64,000 bases of DNA, from NCBI GenBank assembly GCA_910585705.1, contig CAJUER010000003.1:62001-126000 (forward strand), written 5' to 3'. Under the pieces are notes generated by a model that did not search any database, was not told the DNA's origin, and was given only the letters and a program-made list of their open reading frames with translations. Origin of the DNA: an uncultured Christensenella sp. (GTDB lineage Bacteria; Bacillota; Clostridia; Christensenellales; Borkfalkiaceae). Both the position numbers and the translations under genes were made by a program. This document shows, one piece after another, positions 18,462-27,466 of the stretch. Positions within the stretch are counted from its first letter, which is position 1; each line of letters starts with the position of its first letter.

Positions 18462-19344
18462 CGTAACGCGCATAGCCGTAACTTCCACCGCCGAAACCGC
18501 CTTAAAAAAACTTAAAAAGGCTGAAATTTCCGTGTACGATTGCCGCAAGGACGGCGCGGAATTCATGTTCGGCGTAAAAGATAAACAACTTAAAAAAGTT
18601 TTTGCAATTTTTGCAAACCCGTGTTATAATATACGCGTAATGCAGTCAAGCGGTCGCGCGCGCGTGTTCAGGCGTGCGGCTGTCCGCGCGGGGCTTATCT
18701 TCGGCGCGTTCGCGTTTATAACGGCGGCTGCCGTTTCCAATTCGTTCGTGTTTAAAATTTCCGTAAGCGGAAGCGGGGCTTATCTTTCGCCCGAAGTCAA
18801 ACGCATTATCTACGAGTCGGGCGCGAAAGAGTTTTCGACTTGCAGCCGTTTCGACGCGCCTTACGCAACGGGTAAAATTCTCGCCCTGCCGCAGGTTACA
18901 TTCTGCAATATAGAAAAACGCGGAAGCATTTTAAAAGTCGACGTGCAGGTGGACGAGGAGCACGGAGAATCCGTAAATCCTTCGCCCCTCGTATCTGACA
19001 GGGAAGGAATTGTAAAAAACATTGTCGCCATATGCGGAACGGCTAACTTTTCCGCAGGCGATAAAGTAAAAAAGGGCGACGTGCTCATATCCGATACCGT
19101 AACCGTAGGAGAGAAGCAGGTGAAAAGTCTTGCCGCAGGCTATGCCGAACTGGAATGTTCGGACAGGACGGAATACTTCGCGGAAAGCGAATCGGACGAA
19201 AGTTTAAAAGCCGCGTTATCTTCAATAAGGTTGGAGGCGGAAAAAATACTCAGCCGTAAGCATACCGTAAAGGCGGCTGACGGCGGAGTGATTTATGTAA
19301 TAGATTTTACCTATTTGCATAAGTTAAGTATTAACGTAAAATAA
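18454..19344 (+). CDS. yqfD: Sporulation protein YqfD
   Basis: A 296-residue single-pass membrane protein of the YqfD family. It starts at a TTG overlapping yqfC, with GGGAGG about 10 bases upstream. A basic cytoplasmic N-terminal domain of about 75 residues precedes one membrane segment (AGLIFGAFAFITAAAVSNSF region), followed by an extracytoplasmic beta domain (KISVSGSGAYLSPEVKR). The family is required for efficient sporulation in Bacillus, with an unclear molecular role. It is about 100 residues shorter than the B. subtilis homologue. Confidence 0.85.
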   Translation: MTDVTRIAVTSTAETALKKLKKAEISVYDCRKDGAEFMFGVKDKQLKKVFAIFANPCYNIRVMQSSGRARVFRRAAVRAGLIFGAFAFITAAAVSNSFVFKISVSGSGAYLSPEVKRIIYESGAKEFSTCSRFDAPYATGKILALPQVTFCNIEKRGSILKVDVQVDEEHGESVNPSPLVSDREGIVKNIVAICGTANFSAGDKVKKGDVLISDTVTVGEKQVKSLAAGYAELECSDRTEYFAESESDESLKAALSSIRLEAEKILSRKHTVKAADGGVIYVIDFTYLHKLSINVK

Positions 19345-19352
19345 AAAATATT

Positions 19353-20342
19353 ATGGATACTGTTGTTAAAAAAGTCGGTGCCGGCAGCGTGGACAAGCTG
19401 CAAAGAATGTTGGGCACGTTCGACGAAAATTTAAACGAAATAATGGACGAGTTCGGCGTGGTCGCGCGTGTCGACGGGCTTGACGTCGTTATAGAAGGCA
19501 CGAAAATCAACGCCGAGCTTGCGGCTTCTGTTATCGAAAGCCTTCTCGCGCTTGCGGAAACAAGCGAAACGGTGGACAGGGGCAGGGTTAATTACTGTAT
19601 TGAGCTTGCACGCGACGGCAGGGCGGGGGATATAACCAAGCTCTCTTCGGACACGGTCGCAATCACATATCGCGGAAAACCCGTAAAGTGCAAAACCGTA
19701 GGGCAGAAGCATTATGTGGACGCAATAAGGAAAAACCCCGTAACCTTCGGCATAGGTCCTGCGGGCACGGGCAAAACATACCTTGCGGTTTGCCTTGCCG
19801 TTCAGGCAATGAAGCAGAAGCAGGTTGAAAAGATAATTCTCACCCGTCCTGCGGTGGAAGCGGGCGAAAAGCTGGGCTTTCTTCCAGGTGATTTGCAAAC
19901 TAAGGTAGACCCCTATTTAAGACCTCTTTACGACGCGTTGCAGGAAATGCTGGGGCTTGAAACCTATTCCAAATTTATGGAGCGCGGCTCGATAGAAATT
20001 GCGCCGCTCGCCTATATGCGCGGCAGAACGCTTTCGGGCGCGTTCGTCATTTTGGACGAGGCGCAGAACGCCACGCGCGAGCAGATGAAAATGTTTTTGA
20101 CCCGTCTCGGCGACGGAAGCAAAATGGTTGTCACTGGCGACGTTACGCAGATAGATTTGCCTTCGGGCAAGTCGAGCGGGCTGAGCCACGCTGCGGAAAT
20201 TTTAAAGGACGTCGACGGCGTCAAAATAATAAAACTCAACGATAAAGACGTTGTGCGTAATCCTATGGTAATGCGCATAGTGAGGGCATACGAAAAGCAC
20301 GACAGCGGGAGGTTATCGAATGATGGTAACGAAACTGAATAA
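19353..20342 (+). CDS. phoH: PhoH family ATPase
   Basis: A 329-residue P-loop protein of the PhoH/YbeZ family, probably an RNA-related ATPase that works with YbeY. The Walker A GPAGTGKT is at about residues 132-139, followed by VEKIILTRPAVEAGEKLGFL, and Walker B with FVILDEAQNA. The N-terminal 100 residues have the usual KH-like segment. The start is the ATG 8 bases after the yqfD stop. The 3' end overlaps the pgpH start by 23 bases. Confidence 0.9.
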   Translation: MDTVVKKVGAGSVDKLQRMLGTFDENLNEIMDEFGVVARVDGLDVVIEGTKINAELAASVIESLLALAETSETVDRGRVNYCIELARDGRAGDITKLSSDTVAITYRGKPVKCKTVGQKHYVDAIRKNPVTFGIGPAGTGKTYLAVCLAVQAMKQKQVEKIILTRPAVEAGEKLGFLPGDLQTKVDPYLRPLYDALQEMLGLETYSKFMERGSIEIAPLAYMRGRTLSGAFVILDEAQNATREQMKMFLTRLGDGSKMVVTGDVTQIDLPSGKSSGLSHAAEILKDVDGVKIIKLNDKDVVRNPMVMRIVRAYEKHDSGRLSNDGNETE

Positions 20343-21768
20343 AAAGGACGTAATAAAAAGCATATCCGCATTTATAATCGGCGCGCTCGGGCTTGTGGCT
20401 ATCGTCTTTTTGATGATTGTAATAAACGAAAAGTCGAACACATGGGCGTTCGTAACCGCAAAGAAAAACGAGCTTGTAATTACGGCGGTTGCGATAATAG
20501 TTTTGTCGGTCATACTTTATTGCTATTTCCTTTTCGAAAACAAAACCATCTTCAAGCGCGTGTCAAAGATGATTGAAATTTTCCTTCTTCTTTATACGTC
20601 TGTAATGCTTGTCTTCGTCATAGGAAAGTACGTTGATTCGGCGGCACGTCCGTTATCCTTCCTCGCGCTTATGGCGGCAATGCTTTTAAGGAACAGGGAC
20701 GCAATTTTTCTCAACACGATATTTGCGCTATTATTGCTTCTTATCGACAGGTTCACGTCCATAACGGGGCTTAATATGTACGACGCGAACGCAAGCCTCT
20801 TGTGCACGTTCTGCACGGGTATAGTCGCAATTTTCGTTCTGCGCAAAGTAAAAACGAGAATAGGCAGCGTGCTTGTTGCGCTTGCGCTTTTGGCGCCCGT
20901 AGAGGGAATAAACTTTATTCTGCACCTTTCATACGAACACTGGAACGCGACGTATGCGCTCAACCTTTTGATGTACGGCGCGCTTGACAGCATACTTTCG
21001 ATAATGCTGTTTATGGTTATACTTCCTCTGTTCGAGTTTATATTCGCAGAGCTGACAGTGTTCCGCCTGCGCGAGCTTACTTCCGACGACGCGAAGATTA
21101 TAAAGAAGTTGAAGACCAACGCGCCGGGAACTTACAACCACTCGGTCGTAGTTGCGCAGATAGTGGAAACGTGCGCCAAAGAGATAGGCGAAAATTCCGA
21201 GCTTGCGAGGGCGGCCGCTTTCTATCACGACGTCGGCAAGCTCAAAAATCCAGAAATGTTCGCAGAGAACCAGTCGGAATACAACCTGCATGCCGAGCTC
21301 ACGCCCGAGCTTTCCGTTGACATTATCCGCTCGCACGCGCGCGACGGTGCAAAGCTGATTAAAAAGAGCCGTCTGCCCGAAATTTTTGCGGACGTAGCCG
21401 TGCAACATCACGGAACGTTACCTATTAAATATTTCTACGTCAAGGCGCTTAAAATGAGCGACGGCGAGCTGAACATAAACAACTACTCGTATTCGGGTCC
21501 CACGCCGCAGTCTAAAATCGCGGCAATGATTATGATAGCCGACGCTTCGGAAGCGGCAACCCGTTCGCTTTCCGACCGTTCGCCCGCAAACGTGGAATCG
21601 CTTGTCAGAAGCCTTATAGAAGAGAGGCTCGATTTGGGACAGTTCGACGACTGCAATATAACCATGCGCGAACTTTCTATTATAAAAAGCACGATAGTAA
21701 ACCAGCTTACGGGTGTTTACCATTCTCGTGTGGTTTACCCCAAACTCACCGTATCGAAGAAAAAGTAA
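20320..21768 (+). CDS. pgpH: 7TM-HD phosphodiesterase, PgpH/YqfF-like, without extracellular HDED domain
   Basis: Membrane HD-domain protein in the position of yqfF. PgpH enzymes hydrolyse cyclic di-AMP. The N-terminal 250 residues hold seven hydrophobic segments; the HD domain follows, with NHSVVVAQIVE, FYHDVGKLKNP and AVQHHGT metal-binding motifs. At 482 residues it lacks the roughly 250-residue extracellular 7TMR-HDED domain of full-length homologues. A GGGAGG site precedes the ATG inside phoH. The role in cyclic di-AMP turnover is inferred from family and gene order. Confidence 0.82.
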   Translation: MMVTKLNKKDVIKSISAFIIGALGLVAIVFLMIVINEKSNTWAFVTAKKNELVITAVAIIVLSVILYCYFLFENKTIFKRVSKMIEIFLLLYTSVMLVFVIGKYVDSAARPLSFLALMAAMLLRNRDAIFLNTIFALLLLLIDRFTSITGLNMYDANASLLCTFCTGIVAIFVLRKVKTRIGSVLVALALLAPVEGINFILHLSYEHWNATYALNLLMYGALDSILSIMLFMVILPLFEFIFAELTVFRLRELTSDDAKIIKKLKTNAPGTYNHSVVVAQIVETCAKEIGENSELARAAAFYHDVGKLKNPEMFAENQSEYNLHAELTPELSVDIIRSHARDGAKLIKKSRLPEIFADVAVQHHGTLPIKYFYVKALKMSDGELNINNYSYSGPTPQSKIAAMIMIADASEAATRSLSDRSPANVESLVRSLIEERLDLGQFDDCNITMRELSIIKSTIVNQLTGVYHSRVVYPKLTVSKKK

Positions 21769-21769
21769 T

Positions 21770-22234
21770 ATGAACGATTTGAAGATTATAAGCGAAGAAG
21801 ATTTTACCGCGCTTGCGCAGGCATTCGGCGGAGAATTTAAAAGCGACTGCACGCTCGCGTGCGAAATAATAACGGCGGACGGCGAAGAAATCCGCCGTTT
21901 AAACCGCGAAACGCGAGGGGTAGACAGCGTAACCGACGTGTTGAGCTTTCCTTCGCTTGACGGAATTTTCGGTGTGGAAATCAAAAAGGAAAATTTCCCT
22001 TACGATATCGACGAGGACGGTAACCTGTTCATAGGCAGTATAGTCGTCTGCACGGAACGCGCAAAAGCGCAGGCGGAGGAGTTCGGACACAGTTTTAAGC
22101 GCGAATTCAACTATCTTGCCGCGCACGGCGTGTGCCACCTTTTGGGTTACGACCATATGACCGATGAAGACAAAGCGGTAATGCGCGAAAAGGAAGAGCG
22201 GGTGCTTGAAAAAATAAACGCGGTGAGGGAATAA
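21770..22234 (+). CDS. ybeY: Endoribonuclease YbeY
   Basis: Zinc-dependent endoribonuclease for 16S rRNA maturation and ribosome quality control. The metal motif HGVCHLLGYDH is present in the C-terminal third, and the N-terminal half has the VDSVTDVLSFPS signature. I start it at the ATG 1 base after the pgpH stop (154 aa); a longer frame opens at 21713 inside pgpH but adds unrelated residues. The stop TAATG overlaps the era start. Confidence 0.9.
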   Translation: MNDLKIISEEDFTALAQAFGGEFKSDCTLACEIITADGEEIRRLNRETRGVDSVTDVLSFPSLDGIFGVEIKKENFPYDIDEDGNLFIGSIVVCTERAKAQAEEFGHSFKREFNYLAAHGVCHLLGYDHMTDEDKAVMREKEERVLEKINAVRE

Positions 22235-23115
22235 TGAAAAGCGGTTTTATAGGAGTTATCGGCAAAGCCAACGCAGGCAAATCCACGCTTGTCAACGTGC
22301 TTGTCGGCGAAAAGGTTTCAATCGTTTCGCCCAAGCCCCAGACAACGCGAGACGCGGTTATGGGGGTGCTAACAAAACCTGAGTACCAGCTTGTGTTTAT
22401 GGACACGCCCGGCATCTACAAGGCGCAGAACCGCCTTTCTGATATGATGCAGAAAACCGCGCAGACGGCGGCGAAGGACGTGGATTTTCTCCTGTTCGTC
22501 CACGACGGTCACGGCGGAATTTCCGCCGACGATATTCAGCTTATGCAAAAGTATCTATCGGGTAAAATTCCAATGGCGATAGCGTATACGAAAATCGATA
22601 TAATGCCTAAGGAAAGAATTTTGGACGACGTAAAAACTCTTTACGAAAACGGCATAACCTGCGACGTGCTGCCGGTTTCCGCAAGAAAATTCACAAACGT
22701 TTCCAAACTCGAAGCCTACCTTGCGGATAAAATGCCCGAAGGGGAAAAGGTTATTTCCGACGACATTGTAACCGACAGAAGCGACAGGTTTATGATTTCG
22801 GAGATTATGCGCGAGAAAATACTTTTGAAGTTCGGACAGGAAGTACCTCACGGAATCGCGATTTGCATAAACACGTTTGAAAAACAGGAAAACGGCGTGT
22901 ACGATATAAATCTCGACGTAATCTGCGAAAAGCAGAACCACAAAGCTATTTTAATCGGTAAACAGGGCGCGGCGATAAAAGAGGTGTCTTCCTTCGCGCG
23001 CAAGGATATGGAAAAGCTTTTGGGCGCGAAAGTTTTTTTGACTACTTACGTCAAGGTTAAAGAGGACTGGCGCAACCGCCCCAATCTTTTAAAGGATTTC
23101 GGATACGAAGAATAA
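22234..23115 (+). CDS. era: GTPase Era
   Basis: Ras-like GTPase with a C-terminal KH domain, needed for 30S ribosome assembly. Motifs: G1 GKANAGKST at residues 9-17, G3 DTPG, G4 YTKID, and the KH core IGKQGAAIKEVSSFARKDME. The length, 293 aa, is typical. Its start overlaps the ybeY stop. In B. subtilis dgkA and cdd lie between ybeY and era; here they are absent. Confidence 0.95.
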   Translation: MKSGFIGVIGKANAGKSTLVNVLVGEKVSIVSPKPQTTRDAVMGVLTKPEYQLVFMDTPGIYKAQNRLSDMMQKTAQTAAKDVDFLLFVHDGHGGISADDIQLMQKYLSGKIPMAIAYTKIDIMPKERILDDVKTLYENGITCDVLPVSARKFTNVSKLEAYLADKMPEGEKVISDDIVTDRSDRFMISEIMREKILLKFGQEVPHGIAICINTFEKQENGVYDINLDVICEKQNHKAILIGKQGAAIKEVSSFARKDMEKLLGAKVFLTTYVKVKEDWRNRPNLLKDFGYEE

Positions 23116-23166
23116 ACCGCAAATAATTTCCTTGAAACTGCACACTTTAATTTTAAGGAGTGTGCT

Positions 23167-23274
23167 ATGAAAGAGAGGGATAAGGACGCGGCGGAGCTTG
23201 CCTGGAAAATGTTCGAAAAGACGGGCAACGTCAGCTATTATATGTTATACCAACGCTTAAACGGCAGGAACTGA
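23167..23274 (+). CDS. yqzL: YqzL-like small protein (35 aa)
   Basis: A short gene with a good RBS (AAGGAG, 23154-23159) and an ATG at 23167. The product ends with AWKMFEKTGNVSYYMLYQRL, which matches the YqzL pattern (W-K-x-F-x-x-T-G-x-I/V-x-x-Y-L-L-Y). In Bacillus yqzL also lies between era and recO, so position supports the call. The function is unknown. recO starts 1 base after its stop codon. Confidence 0.75.
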   Translation: MKERDKDAAELAWKMFEKTGNVSYYMLYQRLNGRN

Positions 23275-23275
23275 A

Positions 23276-23995
23276 ATGGAGCAGATAGTAAACGCGCTTA
23301 TGCTTAAAGCTGCGGATTACAACGAGAACGATAAAATATTGACCCTACTTACTGCCGAGCGCGGAAGAATAACCGCAGGCATAAAGGGCGTAAAAAAGGC
23401 GGGCGCGAAACTCAAGTTTGCCGCCCAGCCTTTTTGCTTTGCCGAGTATGTGCTTTCCCGTCGGGGCGAAAGGTACACCGTTATAAACGCAACGGAGTGC
23501 GAAAGTTTTTACGATTTACGCACGGATATAAACAAGTTCTATGCGGCAAGCTCGGTTGCGGAAGCGGCGTACGCTATTACGTTCGAGGGCGACGACTGCG
23601 CGGAAATTTTTTCCGCCGCAATCCGCGCGCTTTCCGATATGTGCAACGGCAGCGAAAGCTTGGCGCTTATCAAATTTCTGCTGGTCGCTTTGAAGCAGTC
23701 GGGTTATGCGGTCAATGCGGAAAACTGTTACGAGTGCGGAGCAAATCTTACGGAGGAAAGCGTGTTGCGCTTCGATATGGACGCGGGTGCGTTTACCTGC
23801 GGTTGCTGCGGACGAGGCGCGGGCGCAAGCGGAGTGACCTACAATGTGTTGAGGAAGCTTAGCGGAAAATCCTACAAAGAGGAGTGTATAACGGCGGACG
23901 GGGAAAAACGCGCCCTCAGGCTTATACGCGAATATCTTTCGTACAAGCTGAATCTGTCGTTCAAGAGTCTGTCGGAATACATAAGGCTTATATAA
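23276..23995 (+). CDS. recO: DNA repair protein RecO
   Basis: Recombination mediator that helps load RecA onto SSB-coated DNA. The 239-residue protein has the N-terminal OB-fold (NALMLKAADYNENDKILTLLTAERG) and a C-terminal zinc site with cysteine pairs CYECG and CGCCG. Length and position after era are typical. It ends before a weak inverted repeat at about 24001-24031 (CACGGCGCAC with complement GTGCGCCGTG-like pairing), which may terminate the operon. Confidence 0.92.
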   Translation: MEQIVNALMLKAADYNENDKILTLLTAERGRITAGIKGVKKAGAKLKFAAQPFCFAEYVLSRRGERYTVINATECESFYDLRTDINKFYAASSVAEAAYAITFEGDDCAEIFSAAIRALSDMCNGSESLALIKFLLVALKQSGYAVNAENCYECGANLTEESVLRFDMDAGAFTCGCCGRGAGASGVTYNVLRKLSGKSYKEECITADGEKRALRLIREYLSYKLNLSFKSLSEYIRLI

Positions 23996-24081
23996 AAAAT
24001 TACACGGCGCACACAAAATTTGCGTACACCGTGCAGATTTGATGAGGATGACGTGAGTAGCCGCCATCCTCTTTATTATAG

Positions 24082-24126
24082 TATCGTATTTACGATATGT
24101 CAAATAAAAATATCGTATTTACGATA
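24082..24126 (+). promoter_or_regulatory. Two identical perfect palindromes upstream of an HTH gene
   Basis: The 16-base palindrome TATCGTATTTACGATA occurs at 24082-24097 and again at 24111-24126, with start-to-start spacing of 29 bases (close to three helical turns). The second copy ends 10 bases before the GTG of the Xre-type regulator. Perfect symmetry and exact duplication indicate a dimeric repressor operator, most likely for the regulator itself. Confidence 0.8.
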
Positions 24127-24136
24127 AAATAATTAT

Positions 24137-24349
24137 GTGGAAAATGATTTTAAGCATATTTTATACGAATTTCTGGAAGAGAATAACCTGACTCAGTCGG
24201 AGTTTGCAAAAAAAGTGAATATAAGGCAGGGGCAGGTAAGCGAGTGGCTTCACGGCAGGTCGAAACCGGGATACGATTTGCTTCGTTCTATCTCGCTTGC
24301 ATTCAACGTCTCTGCGGATTATTTTTTAGGTATTACGGACAAGTATTAA
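24137..24349 (+). CDS. Small Xre-family HTH regulator (70 aa)
   Basis: A stand-alone HTH_3 domain: the segment NLTQSEFAKKVNIRQGQVSE followed by WLHGRSKP is a clear helix-turn-helix, and the end (ISLAFNVSADYFLGI) is typical of phage-repressor-like Xre domains. The start is a GTG; an ATG two bases earlier is out of frame. No Shine-Dalgarno sequence is visible. The paired palindromes just upstream suggest autoregulation. No obvious partner gene lies nearby, so its targets are probably elsewhere. Confidence 0.8.
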   Translation: MENDFKHILYEFLEENNLTQSEFAKKVNIRQGQVSEWLHGRSKPGYDLLRSISLAFNVSADYFLGITDKY

Positions 24350-24502
24350 AGGGCGGAGGTAAGGTCCGTTCGGAAGATAAATCGGCTCATGGATTTATCC
24401 AAGTGTAGTTAAATCGGTTGAAAGGTAATTCGGCGAGCACGCTAAAACGGTAAGGAGAATAAATCGGCGCGGCGGCGCAATTTGCGCCGCCGCGCCTTTT
24501 TT
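24350..24502 (+). ncRNA. Possible small structured RNA ending in a strong terminator
   Basis: No coding frame is convincing here. The stretch contains a 7-bp hairpin (ATAAATC, loop of 8, GATTTAT), several copies of a short AATCGG-like motif, and ends in a 15-bp perfect terminator stem at 24466-24496 followed by TTTTTT. It may simply be the 3' untranslated region of the HTH gene. I find no match to RNase P, tmRNA, SRP or 6S RNA. Confidence 0.3.
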
Positions 24503-24522
24503 AAAAAACTTCCGTGAAACAC

Positions 24523-24551
24523 TTGATTAAACGTGTTTTTTATATTACAAT
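24523..24551 (+). promoter_or_regulatory. Promoter for ppdK
   Basis: TTGATT (24523-24528) and TACAAT (24546-24551) with a 17-base spacer. The expected transcript has a leader of about 80 bases before the ppdK ATG, with AGGAGG-like GGAGGA just upstream of it. Confidence 0.6.
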
Positions 24552-24637
24552 AATATATTGATAAACGTATTGAATTTTTTCGTGCTTTTTTTAAAAGCCG
24601 AGCATAAATATATAATTCAACTTGGAGGAACTTTTTA

Positions 24638-27466
24638 ATGGCAAAGAAGTATTGCTATCTCTTCACCGAAGGCGATGCAACGATGCGCGAGCTGCTTGGC
24701 GGCAAGGGCGCGAACCTTGCGGAGATGACCAAAATCGGTCTTCCCGTACCTCAGGGCTTCACTATTTCGACTGAGGCTTGCACACAGTATTACGAGGACG
24801 GCAGAAAAATCAACGACGATATTCAGAAAGAAATTATGACGTACGTTGAGAAGATGGAAAAAGTCTGCGGCAAAAAATTCGGCGATAAGGAAAATCCCCT
24901 TCTCGTTTCCGTACGCTCGGGCGCAAGGGCTTCTATGCCCGGTATGATGGATACCATCTTAAATCTCGGTCTTAACGAAACGGTTGTGGAAACAATCGCG
25001 GCTAAGTCCGGCAATCCCCGTTGGGCGTGGGACTGTTACAGAAGATTTATCCAGATGTTCTCCGACGTAGTTATGGAAGTCGGCAAGAAATACTTTGAAA
25101 AACTTATCGACGATATGAAGGCGAAAAAGCACGTTGAGTTCGACGTAGACCTTACTGCGGACGACTTAAAGGCGCTTGCCAACCAGTTCAAAGCGGAATA
25201 CAAAAAGCAGCTCGGCACGGACTTCCCCGACGACCCGAAGGTTCAGCTTTTCGAGGCGGTCAAAGCCGTGTTCCGTTCGTGGGACAACCCCCGTGCGAAC
25301 ATTTACCGCATGGACCACGACATTCCCTATTCGTGGGGTACTGCCGTAAACGTACAGATGATGGCGTTCGGCAATATGGGCGACGACTGCGGCACGGGCG
25401 TTGCGTTCACACGTAACCCCGCAACGGGCGAAAAGGGTCTTATGGGCGAATTCCTTATGAATGCTCAGGGCGAAGACGTCGTTGCAGGCGTCCGCACGCC
25501 GATGCCCATTTTCAAAATGGCGGAGGTTCTTCCCGAAGTTTACGAGCAGTTCCTTGCGGTTTGCAACACTCTCGAAAACCATTACCGCGATATGCAGGAT
25601 ATGGAATTCACTATCGAGCAAGGCAAGCTTTACATGTTGCAGACACGTAACGGTAAGCGTACCGCAGCGGCGGCAATAAAGATTGCTTGCGATTTAATAG
25701 ACGAAGGTATGATTACGGAAGAAGAAGCGCTTATGCAGATTGACGCTAAGTCTCTTGATATGCTTCTTCACCCCCAGTTCGACGCAAAAGCGCTCGACGC
25801 GGCAAATAAAACCAACGTGGTCGGCACGGGCATTGCGGCTTCTCCCGGCGCGGCGGCAGGTTCGATCGTGTTCACTGCTGAGGACGCGGTAATCGAAGGC
25901 AAGAAGGGCAAGAAGGTAGTTCTCGTCCGTCTCGAAACCTCTCCCGAAGATATCGAGGGTATGAAGTATGCACAGGGTATCCTCACCGTTCGCGGCGGTC
26001 AGACCTCTCACGCGGCGGTTGTTGCGCGCGGAATGGGAACTTGCTGTGTTTCAGGCTGCGGCGAAATAAAGATGGAAGAGGAGAAGAAGCGTTTCACGCT
26101 CGGCGGAAAGGTTTACAAGGAAGGCGACGTGCTTTCGCTCGACGGCTCGACGGGTAAAATCTATAACTGCCTTATTCCCACCGTACCCGCAGACCCCAAC
26201 TCGGGTTACTTCGGAAGAATTATGTCCCTTGCGGACAAGTATAAGAGAATGGGCGTAAGAACCAATGCCGACACGCCTAAGGACGCAAAGCAGGCGGCGG
26301 CGTTCGGCGCTCAGGGTATCGGTCTTTGCCGTACCGAGCATATGTTCTTCGACCCTGCAAGAATCGGCGCGTTCAGAGAAATGATCTGCTCCGACACGGT
26401 AAAGGAAAGGGAAGCGGCGCTCGCTAAAATCGAGCCTATGCAGCAGAAAGACTTCGAAGCTCTCATGGAAGCGCTCGAAGGTCAGCCCGTAACGATTCGT
26501 TTCCTCGACCCCCCTCTTCACGAGTTTGTACCCACCGACAAGCACGACGTTAAAGCGCTTGCAAAGACTCAGAAGAAGAAAGTTCAGCAGATCGAACAGA
26601 TCATTTCCGATTTGCACGAGTTCAACCCCATGATGGGACATCGCGGCTGTCGTCTTACGGTAACCTATCCCGAAATCGCCGTTATGCAGACTAAGGCTGT
26701 AATTAAAGCGGCAATCAACGTATGGAAGCGCCACCCCGATTGGAACGTTAAGCCCGAAATTATGATACCCCTCGTAGGCGAAGTAAAAGAGCTTGCTTAC
26801 GTTAAGGAAACGGTTGTAAAGACCGCCGACGCCGTTATCGCACAGGCAGGCGTAAGCCTTAAATACGAAGTCGGTACGATGATTGAAATTCCCCGTGCGG
26901 CGCTCACCGCAGACGAAATCGCAAAGGAAGCGGAGTTCTTCTGCTTCGGTACCAACGACTTGACGCAGATGACCTTCGGTTTCTCGCGCGACGACGCAGG
27001 CAAATTCCTGCCCTCGTACTACGGCAATAAGATTTACGAAAGCGACCCGTTTGCACGTCTCGACACAATCGGCGTAGGTAAACTTATGGACCTTGCGGTC
27101 AAGCTCGGCAAAGGTCAGAGAGATACTCTGCACGTCGGTATTTGCGGCGAACACGGCGGCGACCCTTCGTCAATCGAGTTCTGCCATAAGATAGGTCTTG
27201 ACTACGTTTCGTGCTCGCCCTACCGCGTACCCATCGCGCGTCTTGCGGCGGCACAGGCGGCTATTAAAGAGAAGAGAGCTAACGCTCCCGTAGTTGAAGC
27301 TAAGAAGGAAGAGCCTGCAAAGAAAGGCGCGGCAAAGAAGCCCGCTGCAAAAACTGCGGCTAAGGCGCCCGCAAAGAAAGCGGCTGCAAAGCCTGCGGCT
27401 AAAACCGCAGAGAAGAAGCCCGCTGCAAAAGCTGCCGCTAAGCCTGTTGCGAAAGCAAAGAAATAA
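24638..27466 (+). CDS. ppdK: Pyruvate, phosphate dikinase with histone-H1-like C-terminal tail
   Basis: Interconverts pyruvate, ATP and phosphate with PEP, AMP and pyrophosphate in central carbon metabolism. The N-terminal nucleotide-binding domain starts FTEGDATMRELLGGKGANLAEMTKI; the phosphohistidine is in GGQTSHAAVVARGMGT (about residue 458); the PEP-binding barrel has TIRFLDPPLHEF and the active-site cysteine in HVGICGEHGGDP. The normal enzyme ends near residue 880. A further 50-55 residues consist almost only of Lys, Ala and Pro (repeats such as AAKKPAAKTAAKAPAKKAA), resembling histone H1 tails. The extension is in frame with no sign of assembly error. Confidence 0.95.
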   Translation: MAKKYCYLFTEGDATMRELLGGKGANLAEMTKIGLPVPQGFTISTEACTQYYEDGRKINDDIQKEIMTYVEKMEKVCGKKFGDKENPLLVSVRSGARASMPGMMDTILNLGLNETVVETIAAKSGNPRWAWDCYRRFIQMFSDVVMEVGKKYFEKLIDDMKAKKHVEFDVDLTADDLKALANQFKAEYKKQLGTDFPDDPKVQLFEAVKAVFRSWDNPRANIYRMDHDIPYSWGTAVNVQMMAFGNMGDDCGTGVAFTRNPATGEKGLMGEFLMNAQGEDVVAGVRTPMPIFKMAEVLPEVYEQFLAVCNTLENHYRDMQDMEFTIEQGKLYMLQTRNGKRTAAAAIKIACDLIDEGMITEEEALMQIDAKSLDMLLHPQFDAKALDAANKTNVVGTGIAASPGAAAGSIVFTAEDAVIEGKKGKKVVLVRLETSPEDIEGMKYAQGILTVRGGQTSHAAVVARGMGTCCVSGCGEIKMEEEKKRFTLGGKVYKEGDVLSLDGSTGKIYNCLIPTVPADPNSGYFGRIMSLADKYKRMGVRTNADTPKDAKQAAAFGAQGIGLCRTEHMFFDPARIGAFREMICSDTVKEREAALAKIEPMQQKDFEALMEALEGQPVTIRFLDPPLHEFVPTDKHDVKALAKTQKKKVQQIEQIISDLHEFNPMMGHRGCRLTVTYPEIAVMQTKAVIKAAINVWKRHPDWNVKPEIMIPLVGEVKELAYVKETVVKTADAVIAQAGVSLKYEVGTMIEIPRAALTADEIAKEAEFFCFGTNDLTQMTFGFSRDDAGKFLPSYYGNKIYESDPFARLDTIGVGKLMDLAVKLGKGQRDTLHVGICGEHGGDPSSIEFCHKIGLDYVSCSPYRVPIARLAAAQAAIKEKRANAPVVEAKKEEPAKKGAAKKPAAKTAAKAPAKKAAAKPAAKTAEKKPAAKAAAKPVAKAKK

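Noticed and set aside
26051..27154. 367-codon minus-strand frame inside ppdK
   Set aside because: ppdK is unambiguous here; the antisense frame has no recognisable motifs.
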